A DNA stretch of 26,674 nucleotides from JBGZEX01 sp041846495 (GTDB lineage: Bacteria > Bacteroidota > Bacteroidia > Bacteroidales > Marinifilaceae). Shown piece after piece: positions 23,601 through 26,674 of this stretch. Where the stretch lies: NCBI GenBank assembly GCA_041846495.1, contig JBGZEX010000045.1, forward strand, positions 1 through 26,674. Direction: 5' to 3'. Each line of letters starts with the position of its first letter. Within the stretch, counting starts at the first letter, position 1. The notes beneath the pieces are model-generated. The model was given only the letters and a program-made list of their open reading frames with translations. It was not told the DNA's origin and ran no database searches. The position numbers and the translations under genes were made by a program.

Positions 23601-24443
23601 TTATTCTTCGCTTTTGGAGGATTTTCTCGTTTTCTTTTTTTGTTTTTTCATCGCTTCCTCCAAATCGGCCTTTTGCATTTTTCCGTCGTAATCGCATATG
23701 TATTTGTCTATCAGGATACGGCCGCAATATTCGCATACGATGATTTTTTTTCGGGAACGGATATCCAATTGACGTTGCGGGGGGATATGGTTGAAACAAC
23801 CTCCGCAGGCATCCCTGTCGACGGCAACTACGGCCAAGCCGTTTCGGGCGTTGTTACGTATCTTTTGATAGGCGGTGAGCAGCCGCTCTTCGATGTTTTC
23901 GGATATTTTTTCCGATTGGGCCATCAGCATTTCCTCCTCTTTATGCGTTTCTTCGATAATGCTGTTGAGTTCCGTTTTCTTGGCTTCGAGATCCTGTTTC
24001 TTCTCTTCGTATTGGGTTTTCGAAGAGTTCAGCATTTCTTCTTTTTCGTGCCGGGAGGTTTGAGCTTCGCGTATCCTTTTATTCTGAAGTTCTATTTCGA
24101 GTTTTTGGAACTCCACTTCTTTGTTCAAGGCATCGTATTCCCGGTTGTTGCGCACATTGTTCAACTGCTCGCTGTATTTTTTTATCAACTCTCCGGATTT
24201 TTCTATCTCCTGTTTTTTAGCCGAAATGACGTTGTCTATTTCGATTAAATCGTTTTGTAAATTTTCCATTCTGGTTTCCAAACCAGCGATTTCATCTTCC
24301 AAGTCCTGAACTTCCAATGGAAGTTCCCCCCTGAGAGTCTTTATTTTGTCGATATGAGAATCGATTTGTTGTAATTCGTAAAGACGTTGAAGTCTCTCTT
24401 CAACGGATAGCTCTTCCTGTAATTCTTTTTTCTTTTTAACCAT
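23601..24443 (-). CDS. Coiled-coil protein with C4-type zinc ribbon
   Basis: A 280-residue protein. Residues about 15-200 are a highly charged, continuous coiled coil. The C-terminal part carries a zinc ribbon with Cys213-x2-Cys216 and Cys237-x2-Cys240 (ACGGCFNHIPPQRQ, then VCEYCGRIL), followed by a very basic, Lys-rich tail. This is the widespread bacterial zf-RING_7 family, often annotated as a nucleic-acid-binding protein. Its precise function is not established; relatives have been proposed to bind RNA. It begins three bases after the nif3 stop, and this nif3-zinc ribbon pairing is conserved in many bacteria. The fourfold cysteine set is intact. Confidence 0.9.
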   Translation of the reverse strand: MVKKKKELQEELSVEERLQRLYELQQIDSHIDKIKTLRGELPLEVQDLEDEIAGLETRMENLQNDLIEIDNVISAKKQEIEKSGELIKKYSEQLNNVRNNREYDALNKEVEFQKLEIELQNKRIREAQTSRHEKEEMLNSSKTQYEEKKQDLEAKKTELNSIIEETHKEEEMLMAQSEKISENIEERLLTAYQKIRNNARNGLAVVAVDRDACGGCFNHIPPQRQLDIRSRKKIIVCEYCGRILIDKYICDYDGKMQKADLEEAMKKQKKKTRKSSKSEE

Positions 24444-24446
24444 ATG

Positions 24447-25229
24447 TTATAAATAATTTACCGGATTTGTATTGAAACTTGAAAACCGAACTGCAAAATT
24501 AGGGAATTTTTTTCTAATCAGCTCATAAAAAATATCTTTTGTGTATTGTTCGCTTTCGTAATGTCCGATGTCTGCCAATATGATGCGATTTTCCGCAAGG
24601 AAGAAATCGTGGTATTTGAAGTCTCCCGAGAGAAAGATGTCCGCTTTTTTTGCGATGGCATCGGGAATAAGAAAAGCTCCCGCTCCCCCGCAAACCGCTA
24701 TGCGCGATACTTTTTTCTTATGGATTCGGGTGTGTCTGATACCTTTGCATCCGAATACGGATTTTATTCTTTCCAAAAAACGGAGACTGTCTTCCGGTGC
24801 GGGGAGGTGTCCGATAATTCCGTATCCGTAATTTTCGGTTCTGTGTTCGGATATATACATCCTTTCGCACAAGCCGATTTTATCCGCCATCCTTCCGCTT
24901 ACTCCCGATGCAGACAGGTCCATATTCGTATGGGCGGAATAAATTCCGATGTCGTTTTTCAGGGCTTTTACAATGCATCGATTGATGTAGTTGTCGGGGA
25001 TTAAATTCTTGATTCCCTTGAAGATGAGAGGATGGTGGGAGATGATAAGATCGCATCCGAGGGAGACGGCTTCATCTACGATTTCTTCCGTAATATCCAC
25101 GCATAAAAGCACCGATTCTACGGATTGTGTCTCTGCCCCGCATAAGAGTCCCGAGTTGTCGTATGTTTCCTGTATGGAAAGAGGTGCGAGTTCTTCGATG
25201 GGAGCGATGATGTCTTTTATGGTGTACAT
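24447..25229 (-). CDS. Nif3-like dinuclear metal-centre protein
   Basis: Member of the Nif3/YbgI (DUF34, GTP cyclohydrolase I type 2-like) family, forming toroidal hexamers with a two-metal site. Ligand motifs are ISHHPLIFKG with His65 and His66, SAHTNMD with His100 and Asp104, and the C-terminal GHYESEQ. NSGLLCG near the N terminus is also typical. At 260 residues it is the short form: the PII-like insertion that makes many Bacteroidota and Firmicutes members about 365 residues long is absent. The biochemical role of the family is still unresolved, with links to metal handling and damaged-metabolite repair proposed. Its start overlaps the MerR stop by one base (TAATG). Confidence 0.92.
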   Translation of the reverse strand: MYTIKDIIAPIEELAPLSIQETYDNSGLLCGAETQSVESVLLCVDITEEIVDEAVSLGCDLIISHHPLIFKGIKNLIPDNYINRCIVKALKNDIGIYSAHTNMDLSASGVSGRMADKIGLCERMYISEHRTENYGYGIIGHLPAPEDSLRFLERIKSVFGCKGIRHTRIHKKKVSRIAVCGGAGAFLIPDAIAKKADIFLSGDFKYHDFFLAENRIILADIGHYESEQYTKDIFYELIRKKFPNFAVRFSSFNTNPVNYL

Positions 25230-25564
25230 TATTCCGGATGCTTTAGAAGTTCGCTGAGATTTACGAGATCTTTACGTATGGTTTTCAGTTTGATGAGGAT
25301 GTTCGTTTTATAGTCCATTCTTTCTTTCCGTCCTTTTAATGAGGCATACGCTCCGTTCAACGTCATTCCTTTTTCTTTAATGAGGTGGTAGAGAAGATGG
25401 AAGTTTTTTATATCCTCTTCGGTATACATACGGTTCCCTTTGGTACTTTTTACGGGTTTTATGATATCGAATTTTTTTTCCCAATAACGGATAAGCGAAG
25501 TGTTGACCTCGAACATTCGAGCCACTTCCCCTATGGTGTAATATAATTTCGAGGCTTCCTCCAT
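25229..25564 (-). CDS. MerR-family transcriptional regulator
   Basis: A 111-residue DNA-binding protein. The winged helix-turn-helix covers residues about 8-75: YYTIGEVARMFEVNTSLIRY is the recognition region, followed by WEKKF and the wing NRMYTEEDIKNF. A short helical dimerisation segment follows (KTNILIKLKTIRKDLVNLSE). There is no C-terminal effector-binding domain and no cysteine, so it is not a metal sensor of the MerR/CueR type. Such short MerR proteins are common in Bacteroidota beside M23 peptidase genes. Targets are unknown; it sits 11 bases after the M23 gene and overlaps nif3, so autoregulation of the operon is possible but not shown. Confidence 0.9.
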   Translation of the reverse strand: MEEASKLYYTIGEVARMFEVNTSLIRYWEKKFDIIKPVKSTKGNRMYTEEDIKNFHLLYHLIKEKGMTLNGAYASLKGRKERMDYKTNILIKLKTIRKDLVNLSELLKHPE

Positions 25565-25575
25565 AATGAAACGGA

Positions 25576-26547
25576 TTAGTCCATGGTTTGGGCGGTATTA
25601 TTGGCTTTTTCTACGAGATTGTCGTATTCTTCCGGAGATAAATCGTTGAAATAAAAATTAACGGGATTTACGGGGACTCCGTTTTTGTGTACTTCGTAAT
25701 GCAGATGTGCTCCGAAAGACATACCGCTATTGCCGACTTTACCTATGATATCTCCCCGTTTTACTTTTTGTCCGACTTTTACATTATAGGAACTTAGGTG
25801 AGCGTATACGGTAGTATAAGTGAAACCGTGATCGATTTTTACGCATTTCCCGAATCTTTTCTCAACCCCGGCTTTAATTACTTTCCCCGTACCCGTAGCG
25901 TGTACGTCCGTACCTATGGGAGCGGAGAAATCCATTCCTTTATGTAGTTTTACCGTTTTGTAAAACGGATGTATCCGATAGCCGAAACCGGAAGAGAGAT
26001 GTACGCGTTTGTTGCTTAGAGAAATCGGAATTATTGCCGGAATGGAGGCGATCATCTCCATTTTATGACGGGCGAGTTTTTCGATTTCATCGTAGGACTT
26101 GCTTTGAATATACAATGCCTTTGCAAGTTGATTTATCTTTTTTGTAGTTGCAATAACGGTGGATGCATCGGCTAAAGTTCTCAGGTGTTCGTATCTGTCT
26201 TGTCCTCCCGAACCCGCTTTTCGAATCGTCGAATCGATGGGATCCGCTTCGAATATTACGCGGTAAATATTATTGTCTCTGTTTTCAAGATTGTCGAGGA
26301 CTTTGTTCAGTTTTTCCACCTCTTTGTTTAAGATGAGGTATTGGGCCAGAACTTCTTCTTTTTCCCTTTTCAACTTGCGTTCTTTAGGAGAATCGATATA
26401 ATGCGAGAGTAGAAAAAAATATATGATGGCTAAAGATATGCCGGATATCGAAACGCCCATGAATTGCCATATGCGGCGGGCCAGTGAGGGTTTGTGTACA
26501 TAGTGTTTGGAAGTTCCGGAAATCGGATTGTCGGTTTTTTTCTTCAT
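25576..26547 (-). CDS. Membrane-anchored M23 (LytM-type) peptidoglycan endopeptidase
   Basis: A 323-residue protein with a cytoplasmic basic start, one transmembrane helix at about 29-48, and a periplasmic coiled coil (about 55-95). The M23 domain spans roughly 182-295. Zinc ligands are His202 and Asp206 in LHKGMDFSAP and His283 in GAHLHYEV; His250 (TVYAHLS) and His281 complete the active site. All catalytic residues are present, so it should cut peptide cross-links in the cell wall rather than act as a degenerate activator of EnvC type. It is the first gene of the operon with merR, nif3 and the zinc-ribbon gene. Confidence 0.93.
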   Translation of the reverse strand: MKKKTDNPISGTSKHYVHKPSLARRIWQFMGVSISGISLAIIYFFLLSHYIDSPKERKLKREKEEVLAQYLILNKEVEKLNKVLDNLENRDNNIYRVIFEADPIDSTIRKAGSGGQDRYEHLRTLADASTVIATTKKINQLAKALYIQSKSYDEIEKLARHKMEMIASIPAIIPISLSNKRVHLSSGFGYRIHPFYKTVKLHKGMDFSAPIGTDVHATGTGKVIKAGVEKRFGKCVKIDHGFTYTTVYAHLSSYNVKVGQKVKRGDIIGKVGNSGMSFGAHLHYEVHKNGVPVNPVNFYFNDLSPEEYDNLVEKANNTAQTMD

Positions 26548-26564
26548 TTTTTTTCAAATATAAA

Positions 26565-26572
26565 ATGAGATT
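26565..26572 (-). promoter_or_regulatory. Candidate -7 box for the M23 operon
   Basis: Reads TATATTTG on the minus strand, an exact TAnnTTTG match, 17 bases before the M23 ATG at 26547. This implies a leader of only about 10 bases. A TTTG (26581-26584, minus) is too close for the -33 site. Confidence 0.5.
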
Positions 26573-26599
26573 AATAGGGACAAAGTTAAATAAATGATT

Positions 26600-26607
26600 T
26601 AATTTTG
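26600..26607 (+). promoter_or_regulatory. Candidate -7 box for a gene leaving the window
   Basis: TAATTTTG, an exact TAnnTTTG match, on the plus strand, divergent from the M23 promoter. It lies 33 bases before an ATG at 26641. Confidence 0.4.
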
Positions 26608-26640
26608 CAAGATAAATTGGTTCCCGTGCTTATCGATATT

Positions 26641-26674
26641 ATGGGAATTCATTATACGGAGCTCGCATCTCAAA
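26641..26674 (+). CDS. Possible start of a gene cut by the window edge
   Basis: An ATG at 26641 opens the frame MGIHYTELASQ to the end of the window. The frame is also open upstream to a GTG at 26626. It follows a plausible -7 box at a sensible distance, but eleven codons are too few to identify a product. Confidence 0.3.
   Translation, partial: MGIHYTELASQ

Overview
The window comes from a Bacteroidota chromosome, most likely order Bacteroidales. Support for this: several lipoproteins with short Bacteroidota-type signal peptides, a DUF4296 lipoprotein, a GldE/CorC-like CBS protein next to lptC, a zinc-less sirtuin, a group B [FeFe]-hydrogenase typical of anaerobic gut Bacteroidales, no regular Shine-Dalgarno sequences, and exact matches to the Bacteroidota -7 box TAnnTTTG in front of most transcription units. 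Family level (Rikenellaceae or Odoribacteraceae-like) is a guess. Most of the window is conserved housekeeping DNA. I see no CRISPR array, prophage, insertion sequence, rRNA or tRNA gene.

Layout. (1) 1-6203, plus strand: 3' part of mfd, with an in-frame TAG at 28-30, then coaX, a secreted TPR protein, lptC (LPS transport) and a CBS/CorC membrane protein, mostly joined by ATGA overlaps. (2) 6200-7264, minus: a GDP-mannose pyrophosphorylase convergent with and overlapping the previous gene. (3) 7495-10107, plus: mlaE-mlaF lipid-transport ABC genes, a DUF4296 lipoprotein and a 110-residue protein resembling the ends of an amidohydrolase without its barrel; a perfect bidirectional terminator follows. 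(4) 10162-13457, minus: a Na/Pi cotransporter followed by glycyl-tRNA synthetase. (5) 13711-15146, plus: pdxS without pdxT, then an AlkD-like HEAT-repeat protein. (6) 15287-18517, plus: ATP-dependent PEP carboxykinase and a group B [FeFe]-hydrogenase, followed by an unusual repeat tract. (7) 18724-23449, minus: valS-sirtuin-rlmD, tightly packed. (8) 23601-26547, minus: M23 peptidase-MerR regulator-Nif3 protein-zinc-ribbon coiled-coil protein, ending in a terminator at 23469-23504. (9) A possible plus-strand gene begins near 26641 and runs off the end.

How the genes work together: there is envelope biogenesis (LptC, MlaEF, ManC, M23), fermentative energy metabolism (PEP carboxykinase feeding the succinate branch, hydrogenase disposing of electrons), cofactor synthesis (CoA, PLP) and translation or RNA modification (GlyRS, ValRS, RlmD). 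The features most worth a second look are the stop inside mfd, the three in-frame repeats containing two TGA codons behind the hydrogenase gene, the 19-bp palindrome in front of pdxS, and the barrel-less amidohydrolase-like small protein. I did not find a convincing new multi-gene system.
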